NCBI GenBank assembly: GCA_964453855.1
Contig: CAYVRN010000002.1
Span: 18,638-82,637 of the forward strand
Direction: 5' to 3'
DNA from: JASMHC01 sp964453855
GTDB taxonomy: Bacteria; Pseudomonadota; Alphaproteobacteria; Rhodobacterales; Rhodobacteraceae
Length of the DNA stretch: 64,000 nucleotides
In this document: positions 27,702-35,389 of the stretch, piece by piece
How the letters are laid out: every line of letters starts with the position of its first letter
How positions within the stretch are numbered: the stretch's first letter is position 1
The notes under the pieces: model-generated
Databases searched by the model: none
Told to the model about the DNA's origin: nothing
Seen by the model: only the letters and a program-made list of their open reading frames with translations
Made by a program: the position numbers and the translations under genes

Positions 27702-28666
27702 ATGGGAAAGTTTTTACGCCTACTTAATCAGAGAATCTTGAAAGAGCAGAGATCTCGGGATGCCCTGTACGTTGCATTGCTCGTTTTGATCTTTTGGGGT
27801 TTTCTTGTGGCTTACGAAGGATTCGAGTGGTTTTACGAGTATTCTCGGGCACATGAAGACTGGGATCTGGACGAAATCGTTTTGTTTTTCATCGTCTTGC
27901 CTTTGCCACTTATGTGGTACGCTTTCAGACTGGCAAACGAGGCTGCAAAAGAATCAAGCCGGAATATGATTATAGAGCGTGAGCTAAGCCACCTGCGCAA
28001 GGTTGAATCCTTGGGCACACTTGCCGGAGGTATGGCGCATGAGTTGAACAATCAGCTTCAGCCGGTGATTGCATTGTCCGAACTAACGCTGTCCACAGCC
28101 GCGGCAGATGATCCACGGAAACGTCAGTTTGAGCTTATTTTGGCCGGAGCTGAGAGGGCGCGGGCCACAGTGCGCCAGGTTCTAAAGTTTTCTCGAAGAA
28201 ATGAGCAAGATCAGGGATCGTTCCGTGGGCCGGAGTCGGTGCGTGAGCTTGTCTAGTTTATTAGCATTACGTGCCCATCCGCTATCAGTTTGAACATTGA
28301 TGTCAAAGACGACTTCAACAAGATCCATTTGGCTTGGGAAAATGTTGAGACGATTGTCGTCAACCTGTTCTCGAATGCCATTGCAGCTATGGAGGGGCGC
28401 CACGGGGCAATTGGCGTAACGGTCGGAAGAAGCGATCATGACGCGAAAACCGTGACGATAACGGTTTCGGATCAAGGATCGGGGATCTCTGACAGCGACA
28501 AGTCCAGGATTTTCGAACCTTTTTTCACAACCAAAGAAGTGGGTTCTGGCACCGGATTGGGAATGTGGCAGGTTCAGTCGTTGATTGCTGAGGTCAAAGG
28601 AGACATTGTTTTGAAACAGCCGTGGACGTGGGCACCACATTTACTGTAGTTCTTCCTGCTGAATAA
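27702..28666 (+). pseudogene. Decayed sensor histidine kinase
   Basis: A single kinase frame broken twice. Codons from 27702 give two membrane helices (about residues 24-42 and 62-80) and the phospho-acceptor segment GGMAHELNNQLQPVIALSEL near residue 112. An amber codon TAG at 28254-28256 then interrupts the same frame, which resumes FISITCPSAISL. The ATPase parts follow: NLFSNAIAAMEG (N box), VSDQGSGISDSD (G1), FEPFFTTK and GSGTGLGMWQV. Near 28608-28613, in the TTTT tract, the frame is lost. The next frame gives ETAVDVGTTFTVVLPAE and stops at 28666, the normal kinase end. Either real decay or sequencing error explains the two lesions; a receiver gene follows 29 bases later. Confidence 0.85.
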
Positions 28667-28695
28667 GATGGGATTTGCAAGCTTTTGGGGTGTGA

Positions 28696-29046
28696 ATGGC
28701 AAATGTTTTAATCATAGATGATGATGAGACGGTTTTGGAAACTTTTCAGATCGTTCTAAGTAGTTCAGGGCATCAGGTTCAGGCGGCATCTAACGGTGCG
28801 CTTGGGATCGAAGCCACCAAAACAAACTCATTTGACATCGTGGTTACAGACGTCGTTATGCCCGAAAAAGATGGGTTGGAAGTCCTTATGCAAATGCGAA
28901 AAACCCACCCCGATACGAAGATCGTCGTCGTCTCAGGTGGTGGACGTACAAGCGCCACAGACTATTTGAAAATGGCTGAAGTTCTTGGTGCTGATCGAGT
29001 GCTTTATAAACCAGTTACCGCGACGGAAGTATCCGCCGCGATTTAA
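28696..29046 (+). CDS. Single-domain response regulator (CheY-like)
   Basis: A 116-residue receiver domain without an output domain. The acidic pocket is VLIIDDDETVLE at the start, the phospho-acceptor aspartate is in FDIVVTDVVMPEKDG near residue 52, the switch residue in VVSGGG near 78, and the lysine in VLYKPVTATE near 103. The end is slightly shorter than usual. It follows the broken kinase on the same strand and was probably its partner; with the kinase gone its signal source is unclear. Confidence 0.88.
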   Translation: MANVLIIDDDETVLETFQIVLSSSGHQVQAASNGALGIEATKTNSFDIVVTDVVMPEKDGLEVLMQMRKTHPDTKIVVVSGGGRTSATDYLKMAEVLGADRVLYKPVTATEVSAAI

Positions 29047-29068
29047 GAGCTTTCATCGTAAGGGCTAG

Positions 29069-30094
29069 TTAAGTGCGGCGTCTGCGCGAACGGCGGCGGC
29101 CATCGGCATCAGCTCCGCCCGCTTGTTCACCTGTGCCGTCCGATTCCGAACTAAAAGGGCCGATCACGGTTGTGATCTGCTCTAGTGTTGGCCGCTCAGC
29201 ACGCAGGCGGTTTTCGAGCGCTTCTTTCATTTTTTCCAAATGATGCGGCTGGGTTCCGCAACATCCGCCAATGATTGTAGCGCCAGCATCGCGTGCTATA
29301 CAGGCATAATCCGCCATTAGTTCAGGTGTGCCGTCATAACAAATATGACCGTCTACGTATTTCGGGATGCCTGCGTTTCCCTTGGCAATGACAGGGCGTG
29401 CGCCACCTTGTGCTGTAAACCCAAGAACGGTGCGCAGAAGGTCTGCCGCGCCGGTGCCACAGTTGGCACCATAGGCCAAGGGCGGGTTGGCAAGGCTTTC
29501 GACCATTTCAACCATAGCTTCGCTGGTCAGGCCCATCATGGTGCGTCCGGCGGTATCAAAGCTCATCGTGCCGCACCAAGGCATGCCAGCCAAAGCAAAG
29601 GCTTCTGCCGCTGCGCGGTACTCTTCGGGGGCTGAAATCGTTTCCAGCCAAAGCACATCCGCGCCGCCTTCCTTTAGGCCCTCGGCCTGTTCGTGGAACA
29701 TTTCGACTGCCAGTTCGTGGGTCATCTGACCCATGGGCGCAAAAATTTCGCCTGTCGGGCCGACAGAACCGGCAACAACAACAGGTCTGCCTGCTTTATC
29801 CGCCACATCGCGCCCGAGTTCAGCAGCAACACGATTAAGTTCGCGCACACGGTTTTGGGCACCGTGGAGTTTCAAGCGAGCGGCTGACCCGCCGAAACTA
29901 TTGGTCAAGAAAAGATCGCTGCCGGCGTCAACCGGACCTTGATAGAGCTTGCGAATATTGTCGGGATGTTCGGTGTTCCACAGTTCGGGCGCATCGCCGG
30001 CCTGAAGCCCCATGGCAAACAAGGTGGTGCCGGTTGCTCCATCGGCTAGCAACCAGTCTCGCTCGCCCAGAAGTTTGCTTAGAAGATCGGTCAT
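29069..30094 (-). CDS. bmt: Homocysteine S-methyltransferase (Bmt, MetH homocysteine-domain type)
   Basis: A 341-residue zinc enzyme of the betaine-homocysteine methyltransferase/MetH N-domain fold. It starts LLADGATGTTLFAMGL, has FLTNSFGGSAARL near residue 65, and the zinc cysteines in YGANCGTG near 210 and in GGCCGTQPHH near 275. The C-terminus is basic (DGRRRSRRRR). Known homologues in roseobacters form the homocysteine-activating part of a split methionine synthase; the corrinoid protein gene 1.6 kb away on the same strand supports this. The ATG at 30094 has GGGCTTT before it and is preferred to one six codons upstream. Confidence 0.88.
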   Translation of the reverse strand: MTDLLSKLLGERDWLLADGATGTTLFAMGLQAGDAPELWNTEHPDNIRKLYQGPVDAGSDLFLTNSFGGSAARLKLHGAQNRVRELNRVAAELGRDVADKAGRPVVVAGSVGPTGEIFAPMGQMTHELAVEMFHEQAEGLKEGGADVLWLETISAPEEYRAAAEAFALAGMPWCGTMSFDTAGRTMMGLTSEAMVEMVESLANPPLAYGANCGTGAADLLRTVLGFTAQGGARPVIAKGNAGIPKYVDGHICYDGTPELMADYACIARDAGATIIGGCCGTQPHHLEKMKEALENRLRAERPTLEQITTVIGPFSSESDGTGEQAGGADADGRRRSRRRRT

Positions 30095-30157
30095 TGAAAG
30101 CCCTTTGTGCATTATGTGTTAGATTCGATGTGGCAGTCGCCCGTCGAATTCTCAAAT

Positions 30158-30181
30158 TCATAATCGTCATGAAGGTTATGA
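30158..30181. promoter_or_regulatory. Nested dyad before bmt
   Basis: TCATAA and TTATGA form an inverted repeat 12 bases apart, with a second palindrome TCATGA exactly at the centre. On the bmt strand TTGACT lies just upstream (30187-30192), so the dyad covers the promoter. It may be an operator of a methionine-cycle regulator; the protein is unknown. Confidence 0.5.
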
Positions 30182-30195
30182 GTTTTAGTCAAGAG

Positions 30196-30224
30196 AAAGC
30201 GCCCAAGACATCTTGGACGCTTTT
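30196..30224 (-). terminator. Terminator of the DUF1476 gene
   Basis: A 13-bp stem with one mismatch (AAAGCGCCCAAGA / TCTTGGACGCTTT) and a two-base gap at the tip, just after the DUF1476 stop on the minus strand. The tail on that strand is moderately T-rich. Confidence 0.65.
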
Positions 30225-30246
30225 CTATTCCGGTAGATGCAGGTAA

Positions 30247-30564
30247 TTACTCGGCTTCACCCATCATCTGATCTTCAGCGACAATGGCCATTTCGGCCAT
30301 CTTCGCGCGAATTTCATCTTCGCTGGCTTTATCGCCGAGGTCAGCCACAAGCTTGCGGACGACGTCTTCGTGGCCTGGCTCTTCAAAGTCGGCTTTTACG
30401 ACTTCAATGGCGTACTCATTAGCGGCTTCGCCTGACTTGCCCAGCAACTCTGCCGCCCAAAGGCCAGTCAACTTATGGGTCCGCGCATTGGCTTTGAACT
30501 TCATGTCCTCATCATGCGCATATTTGGCTTCGAATGCGTGTTCGCGATCATCAAAGGTGGTCAT
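30247..30564 (-). CDS. ATP synthase zeta inhibitory subunit (DUF1476)
   Basis: A 105-residue helical protein. It begins MTTFDDREHAFEAKYAHDED and continues with FKANARTHKLTGLWAAELLG, the exact pattern of DUF1476, shown in Paracoccus denitrificans to be the zeta subunit that inhibits the F1 motor through its N-terminal segment. So it probably blocks ATP hydrolysis when energy is low. It is divergent from purC with about 210 bases between, an arrangement I recall as common in alphaproteobacteria. Confidence 0.9.
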   Translation of the reverse strand: MTTFDDREHAFEAKYAHDEDMKFKANARTHKLTGLWAAELLGKSGEAANEYAIEVVKADFEEPGHEDVVRKLVADLGDKASEDEIRAKMAEMAIVAEDQMMGEAE

Positions 30565-30773
30565 TTTACCCTCCGGTGGAATGTGTCCCTTGTGATATGA
30601 CCAAAATTTTGCTGCAACGCAACAGAAAGCCCCGATTCAATTTGAAAGTCGCAAAATTTGCCGCATCCTGTAATGCGCAAACCCCTTTGCGTTGCTTGCC
30701 CCCGTGGCAGGCTTGGCCTATAGAGCGCCATGTCTGCAAGCGGTGCTGGAGCCGCTTTATCATCGGAGTTCCA

Positions 30774-31535
30774 ATGGCACGTCGCAAGAAAATCTACGAA
30801 GGCAAAGCTAAGATCCTTTACGAAGGACCCGAGCCGGGCACAATTGTTCAGTACTTTAAGGACGATGCCACCGCATTCAATGCGGAAAAGAGGGACGTTA
30901 TCGATGGGAAGGGTGTTCTGAACAACCGCCTGTCCGAGTTCTTCATGATCGGGCTGAACAATGTTGGCGTGCCGACTCACTTTCTGAAGCGTTTGAATAT
31001 GCGCGAGCAGTTGGTGCGGTCGTGCGAAATCATCCCGCTTGAGGTTATCGTGCGCAACTATGCCGCCGGCACTATGTCAAAACGCTTGGGAATCGAGGAA
31101 GGTACGCAACTTCCGCGTCCAATTGTCGAGTATTGCTATAAGGACGACAAGCTAGGCGATCCGCTTGTGACGGAAGAGCATATCGCTGCGTTTGGGTGGG
31201 CCAGCCAACAGGATATGGACGACGTCCTAAGCCTTGCTCTGCGGGTCAACGATTTCTTGACCGGCCTGATGTATGGCGTCGGCATCAAACTGATTGATTT
31301 CAAAATCGAGATCGGTCGCGTCTATGAAGGCGATTTCCAACGGTTGGTCGTAGCTGACGAAATCAGCCCAGATAGCTGCCGTTTGTGGGATATTGAAACA
31401 GGTCGGAAACTGGACAAAGACGTGTTCCGCCGCGATCTGGGAAGCTTGACGGATGCTTACACCGAAGTCGCGCGTCGCTTGGGCGTGATGCCTCAAGGTG
31501 CGACGCCGATCAACAAACCCACTTTGATCAACTGA
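30774..31535 (+). CDS. purC: Phosphoribosylaminoimidazole-succinocarboxamide synthase
   Basis: A 253-residue purine biosynthesis enzyme that joins CAIR and aspartate using ATP (SAICAR synthase). It begins ARRKKIYEGKAKILYEGPE and has FKDDATAFNAEKR near residue 27, EVIVRNYAAGTMSKRLG near 90, and LIDFKIEIGR near 178 with the metal/nucleotide residues. The open frame extends 80 codons upstream, but this is the family start. A hairpin follows before purS. Confidence 0.97.
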   Translation: MARRKKIYEGKAKILYEGPEPGTIVQYFKDDATAFNAEKRDVIDGKGVLNNRLSEFFMIGLNNVGVPTHFLKRLNMREQLVRSCEIIPLEVIVRNYAAGTMSKRLGIEEGTQLPRPIVEYCYKDDKLGDPLVTEEHIAAFGWASQQDMDDVLSLALRVNDFLTGLMYGVGIKLIDFKIEIGRVYEGDFQRLVVADEISPDSCRLWDIETGRKLDKDVFRRDLGSLTDAYTEVARRLGVMPQGATPINKPTLIN

Positions 31536-31541
31536 AAATTG

Positions 31542-31567
31542 GCGCCCCATTTGGGGCGCAGTTTTTT
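31542..31567 (+). terminator. Terminator or attenuator between purC and purS
   Basis: Perfect stem GCGCCCC / GGGGCGC with an ATTT loop and a T6 run. It lies six bases after the purC stop; purS starts 52 bases later, so it probably reduces read-through. Confidence 0.85.
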
Positions 31568-31619
31568 GAGTATTTGAGCCAAGAAGAAGCAGGAAATCCT
31601 GCAACTGGAGACTAAGACG

Positions 31620-31850
31620 ATGAAAGCACGTGTGCACGTGATGCTTAAAAATGGTGTTCTGGACCCACAGGGCGAGGCTGTGCGCCACGCGCTTGGCGCT
31701 TTGGGCTTTGACGGAGTTGAAGGCGTGCGTCAGGGAAAAGTCATTGAACTAGATCTTGCAGACGGGACCACTGAAGATCAGGTCAAAGACATGTGCGAGA
31801 AGCTTCTGGCGAACACGGTAATCGAGCGCTACGACATCGAGCTTGGCTAA
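31620..31850 (+). CDS. purS: Phosphoribosylformylglycinamidine synthase subunit PurS
   Basis: A 76-residue small subunit of FGAM synthase that bridges PurL and PurQ. It starts MKARVHVMLKNGVLDPQGEAV and has VRQGKVIELDL near residue 38 and CEKLLANTVIERYDIEL at the end. The stop TAATG overlaps the ATG of an alcohol dehydrogenase gene that separates it from purQ. Confidence 0.96.
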   Translation: MKARVHVMLKNGVLDPQGEAVRHALGALGFDGVEGVRQGKVIELDLADGTTEDQVKDMCEKLLANTVIERYDIELG

Positions 31851-32890
31851 TGATCGCTGCCCAACTGACAGGTGTACGCCAACCCCTGAGGCTGGTGGAC
31901 TTACCCGATCCGGTTGCACCGGATGGAGGAGTCGTTCTGCGCGTGTTGGCGTGTGGTGTATGCCGGTCTGACTGGCACGTTTGGTCAGGTGGTGACGCGG
32001 TTCAGATGCCGCATATCCCGGGGCACGAATATTGCGGCGAAGTGATTGCCATTGGTGATGGCGTTAAACGTTGGTCCGTTGGCGATCGTGTGATCGCTCC
32101 GTTCATTTTGGCGTGCGGTCAATGCGAAGATTGTGCCGCTGGAAACCAGACTATCTGCGCCGATCAGGCACTGCCAGGGTTCACTCAGGCGGGGGCCTTT
32201 GCCGAAAAGATAGCAGTGCCTTTTGCCGATGCCAATCTGACAAAACTACCTGACACCATTGATCCGGCGCTCGCTGCCGCGCTTGGGTGTCGTGTGACCA
32301 CCGCATGGCATGCTCTGACCGGTCGCGCGGCATTGCGTCCGGGCGAGTGGCTGGCCATTTTTGGTGGCGGTGGTGTTGGAACTGCGGCGCTATTGCTTGG
32401 AAAAGCGCTTGGCGCGCGGGTTGCTTTTGTTGACGTCGTTGATGAAAAGCTAAAATTTTCCAAGGGGTTGGGAGCTGACCTTACGGTTAATGGTGCTGAT
32501 GAAGATGCTGCCGAGGCGATCAAAAAGGCGACCAATGGTGGTGCCGATTTCGCGTTAGAAGCGCTTGGGGCAACCGCCACGACTGTAGGTGCAATGCGCA
32601 GTTTGAAAAAGATGGGTCGGATGGTTCAGGTGGGAATGCCTGCGGGCGCTGAGACCACGATGCAAATCCCGATGGATGTTGTCTACTCGGGCCAACTTGC
32701 GATTTACGGAACACGCGGGATGCCTAGCTGGCGTTATCCAAGTCTGCTGTCGCTGATTGAAAGCGGCGCGGTCAATCTGATGCCTATGATTGCGCGACGT
32801 ATCCCTTTAAGCAAAGCAACTGAAGAATTGGCCGCTTTCGACGGCCCCGCGGCACCCGGTGTTGCGGTTATCACTGATTTCACGTCCTGA
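31850..32890 (+). CDS. Zinc-dependent alcohol dehydrogenase (MDR family)
   Basis: A 346-residue medium-chain dehydrogenase. Catalytic zinc ligands are visible in LACGVCRSDWHVW near residue 36 and PGHEYCGEVI near 60; the structural zinc cysteines in CGQCEDCAAGNQTIC near 92; the NAD-binding FGGGGVGTAALLLG near 178. The substrate is not clear. It is embedded in the purine operon: its start overlaps the purS stop (TAATG), and purQ begins 13 bases after its stop. An open frame runs further upstream, but MIAAQLTGVRQPLRL is the better start. Confidence 0.92.
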   Translation: MIAAQLTGVRQPLRLVDLPDPVAPDGGVVLRVLACGVCRSDWHVWSGGDAVQMPHIPGHEYCGEVIAIGDGVKRWSVGDRVIAPFILACGQCEDCAAGNQTICADQALPGFTQAGAFAEKIAVPFADANLTKLPDTIDPALAAALGCRVTTAWHALTGRAALRPGEWLAIFGGGGVGTAALLLGKALGARVAFVDVVDEKLKFSKGLGADLTVNGADEDAAEAIKKATNGGADFALEALGATATTVGAMRSLKKMGRMVQVGMPAGAETTMQIPMDVVYSGQLAIYGTRGMPSWRYPSLLSLIESGAVNLMPMIARRIPLSKATEELAAFDGPAAPGVAVITDFTS

Positions 32891-32903
32891 AGGAGTGCCA
32901 GAC

Positions 32904-33572
32904 ATGCACGCTGCCGTCATTACTTTCCCCGGATCAAACTGTGATCGCGATTTGGCTGTCGCGTTTGAAAACGCAGGAGCCAAGGTTAGCCGTGTTTGGC
33001 ATAAAGACACGACGCTGCCTGACAACATAGATATCATTGGAATACCTGGTGGGTTCTCGTTCGGCGATTATTTGCGTTGCGGGGCGATTGCCGCAAACTC
33101 GCCGATCTGCCGGTCGGTCGTGGATTTCGCCGACAAGGGTGGCTACGTTCTTGGGATTTGCAACGGTTTTCAGGTTTTGACTGAAACAGGTTTGTTGCCG
33201 GGCGCGTTGATGCGCAATGCGAACTTAAAGTTCATCTGCAAATCTGTGGACCTGACCGTTGAGACTACGGATAGCGCATTTACTGCTGGCTATGGGAACG
33301 GACAGACCGTTAGCATCCCGGTGGCGCACCATGACGGCAATTATAATGCCGATGCGGATGTGCTAGCGCGGTTGAACGGAGAGGGGCGTGTAGCCTTCCG
33401 TTACGCGGACAACCCGAATGGTTCGATGGAAAGCATCGCGGGCATCCTGTCGGACAATAAGCGTGTCCTTGGAATGATGCCTCACCCAGAGCGGTCGGTA
33501 GACAACGGCCACGGTGGAACCGACGGAGTGGCGCTGTTCCGCTCAATGCTGGACCAGATGACAACCGCCTGA
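32904..33572 (+). CDS. purQ: Phosphoribosylformylglycinamidine synthase subunit PurQ
   Basis: A 222-residue glutaminase subunit of FGAM synthase. It has AAVITFPGSNCDRDLAVA near residue 3, IPGGFSFGDYLRCGAIAA near 48, the nucleophile cysteine in VLGICNGFQVL near 88, and the His/Glu pair in GMMPHPERSVD near 196. It follows the alcohol dehydrogenase by 13 bases with AAGGAG before the ATG. purL is not in the window. Confidence 0.96.
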   Translation: MHAAVITFPGSNCDRDLAVAFENAGAKVSRVWHKDTTLPDNIDIIGIPGGFSFGDYLRCGAIAANSPICRSVVDFADKGGYVLGICNGFQVLTETGLLPGALMRNANLKFICKSVDLTVETTDSAFTAGYGNGQTVSIPVAHHDGNYNADADVLARLNGEGRVAFRYADNPNGSMESIAGILSDNKRVLGMMPHPERSVDNGHGGTDGVALFRSMLDQMTTA

Positions 33573-33607
33573 TTGAACGCCTTCGCGCACAGCGCTAGCA
33601 TAAGGTC

Positions 33608-35389
33608 ATGGCGCAAGTGACGGGAACTTCATTGAAAACACGGGGCGCGAGCCGCACTATCGTGCTGTTTCGTGTGGCTGTTATCGCCCTGATCGTTGCA
33701 TTTACTGCCTCGGTCTGGGTGACTAACGCATGGCTGACCCAAAGATTTACTGAGTCTACACGCAATCGAGCTGATCTTCGGCTCGCACTTTATTCCGCCA
33801 GTTTGCTCAGCGAGTTGCAGAGGAATTCCGTCGTTCCACAAATTCTGGCACGCGACGCTGATCTGTTGCAGGCTCTCCAGACTGGAAACTACGAGGGCAT
33901 GTCCGAACGGTTGGTGTCCTATTGGGATGAAATCGGTATCGCCGCTCTTACGCTTGCAGATGCGTCCGGCTTGGTTGTGGCTGCGACCGAGGCCGAAAAT
34001 ATTGGCCGAAATGAACAGGACGAGCCGTGGTTCCAACGCGCAATTTCAGAAAATCGAACGGTTTTTTCGATAAAGCGCGACGAAAACGGACGGTTCCGGT
34101 TCGCATATTCCCGCCCGATGGAGGCCGAAGGAAACGCACGCGGCGTAATCGTGGCCGAAGTCGGGTTGCATAGATTTGAAAATGCATGGGCCGGAATCTC
34201 GGACGCGGTTCTTGTGACAGATTCCGACGGGCAAATTATCCTGGCGACCGAACCAAGATGGCGCGGCTTAACGGTTGCTGCAGCGTTACGCCGTCAAACC
34301 CCAGAGGGAGCGATAGAGCGCGCGCTACGTTTAACGTCGGATTGGAGTGCCCTTCCTCCGGATGCATATTTGCAAGGTGAAGCGGTGATGCGTCGCAACC
34401 AATCGGTGCCGTTTCAGGGATGGACGATCACCAGCTTCACGAAATATGCCAGCATTCGCGAAAGAGTGAACGCCGTCATTGCTCTTGAAATTATGGGTTT
34501 TGCAATTTTACTTGCTTTAGGGTTCTACGTTCTTAGCAGGAAAAACGCATTGCGAATGGCGTTGTTCCAGCGTGAATCTGCTGAATTGCGTATGTTGAAC
34601 GCGCAGTTGCAACGTGAGATCGCCGAGCGCGAAAGGGTTCAAAAAAACCTTGCCGTGGCAGAGCAAACTATCGCGCAAAGCTCTAAACTGGCGGCTTTGG
34701 GCGAAATGTCTGCGGCAATCAGTCATGAATTGAATCAGCCTTTGGCCGCAATGAAAACCTACCTTGCAGGGGCAAAACTACTGTTGCGGCGAAACAGGCC
34801 GGAAGAGGCGCTGTCATCTTTTCAACGGGTTGACGGTTTGATCGAGCGGATGACAGCAATCACCAGACAGCTTAAATCCTATGCCCGAAAAGGCGGGGAC
34901 GAGTTTCGCCCGATTGATTTGGGGCCGGTTGTGGCTTCGGTTCTCTCTATGATGGAACCCCAGTTAAAGCAGCGCGAAGTCCGGCTTTCGGTAGTTGAGC
35001 CAGATGAACCGGTTGTGATCCTTGGTGATCGGTTAAGGGTCGAACAGGTTTTGGTCAATCTGCTTCGCAACGCATTGGACGCTACCAAAGGCGTCAAAGA
35101 ACCCAAGATCGATATCATACTTTCTGCAGGTGAAATGGTTGTGGTGGCTGTGCGCGACAATGGTCCAGGTATTGAAGACTTGGATCAGCTTTTCGAGCCG
35201 TTTTTTACCACTAAGCAACCTGGCGACGGGGTGGGGCTTGGTTTGGCGATTTCCTCGGGCATCGTAAACGACATGGGTGGGCGATTGACCGCCCATAATG
35301 GTGAAGGCAGTGGGGCTGTATTCGAGATGCAGCTACCTATTTATATAGAAGACCCAAAAGCGGGCGAAACAGGCAATGGCACAAGTTAA
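33608..35389 (+). CDS. dctB: C4-dicarboxylate sensor kinase DctB-type
   Basis: A 593-residue membrane histidine kinase. Helices lie at about residues 18-40 and 295-315 around a periplasmic Cache-type sensor domain (with ARDADLLQAL and ISENRTVFSIKRDE). A short coiled coil follows, then HisKA with SAAISHELNQPLAAMKTYL near 375 and the ATPase motifs NLLRNALDAT, VRDNGPGIEDLD, FEPFFTTK and GVGLGLAISSGI. The DctB type is suggested by layout and by the dctD-like partner, which it overlaps by 14 bases. No dctPQM transporter genes are adjacent. Confidence 0.85.
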   Translation: MAQVTGTSLKTRGASRTIVLFRVAVIALIVAFTASVWVTNAWLTQRFTESTRNRADLRLALYSASLLSELQRNSVVPQILARDADLLQALQTGNYEGMSERLVSYWDEIGIAALTLADASGLVVAATEAENIGRNEQDEPWFQRAISENRTVFSIKRDENGRFRFAYSRPMEAEGNARGVIVAEVGLHRFENAWAGISDAVLVTDSDGQIILATEPRWRGLTVAAALRRQTPEGAIERALRLTSDWSALPPDAYLQGEAVMRRNQSVPFQGWTITSFTKYASIRERVNAVIALEIMGFAILLALGFYVLSRKNALRMALFQRESAELRMLNAQLQREIAERERVQKNLAVAEQTIAQSSKLAALGEMSAAISHELNQPLAAMKTYLAGAKLLLRRNRPEEALSSFQRVDGLIERMTAITRQLKSYARKGGDEFRPIDLGPVVASVLSMMEPQLKQREVRLSVVEPDEPVVILGDRLRVEQVLVNLLRNALDATKGVKEPKIDIILSAGEMVVVAVRDNGPGIEDLDQLFEPFFTTKQPGDGVGLGLAISSGIVNDMGGRLTAHNGEGSGAVFEMQLPIYIEDPKAGETGNGTS

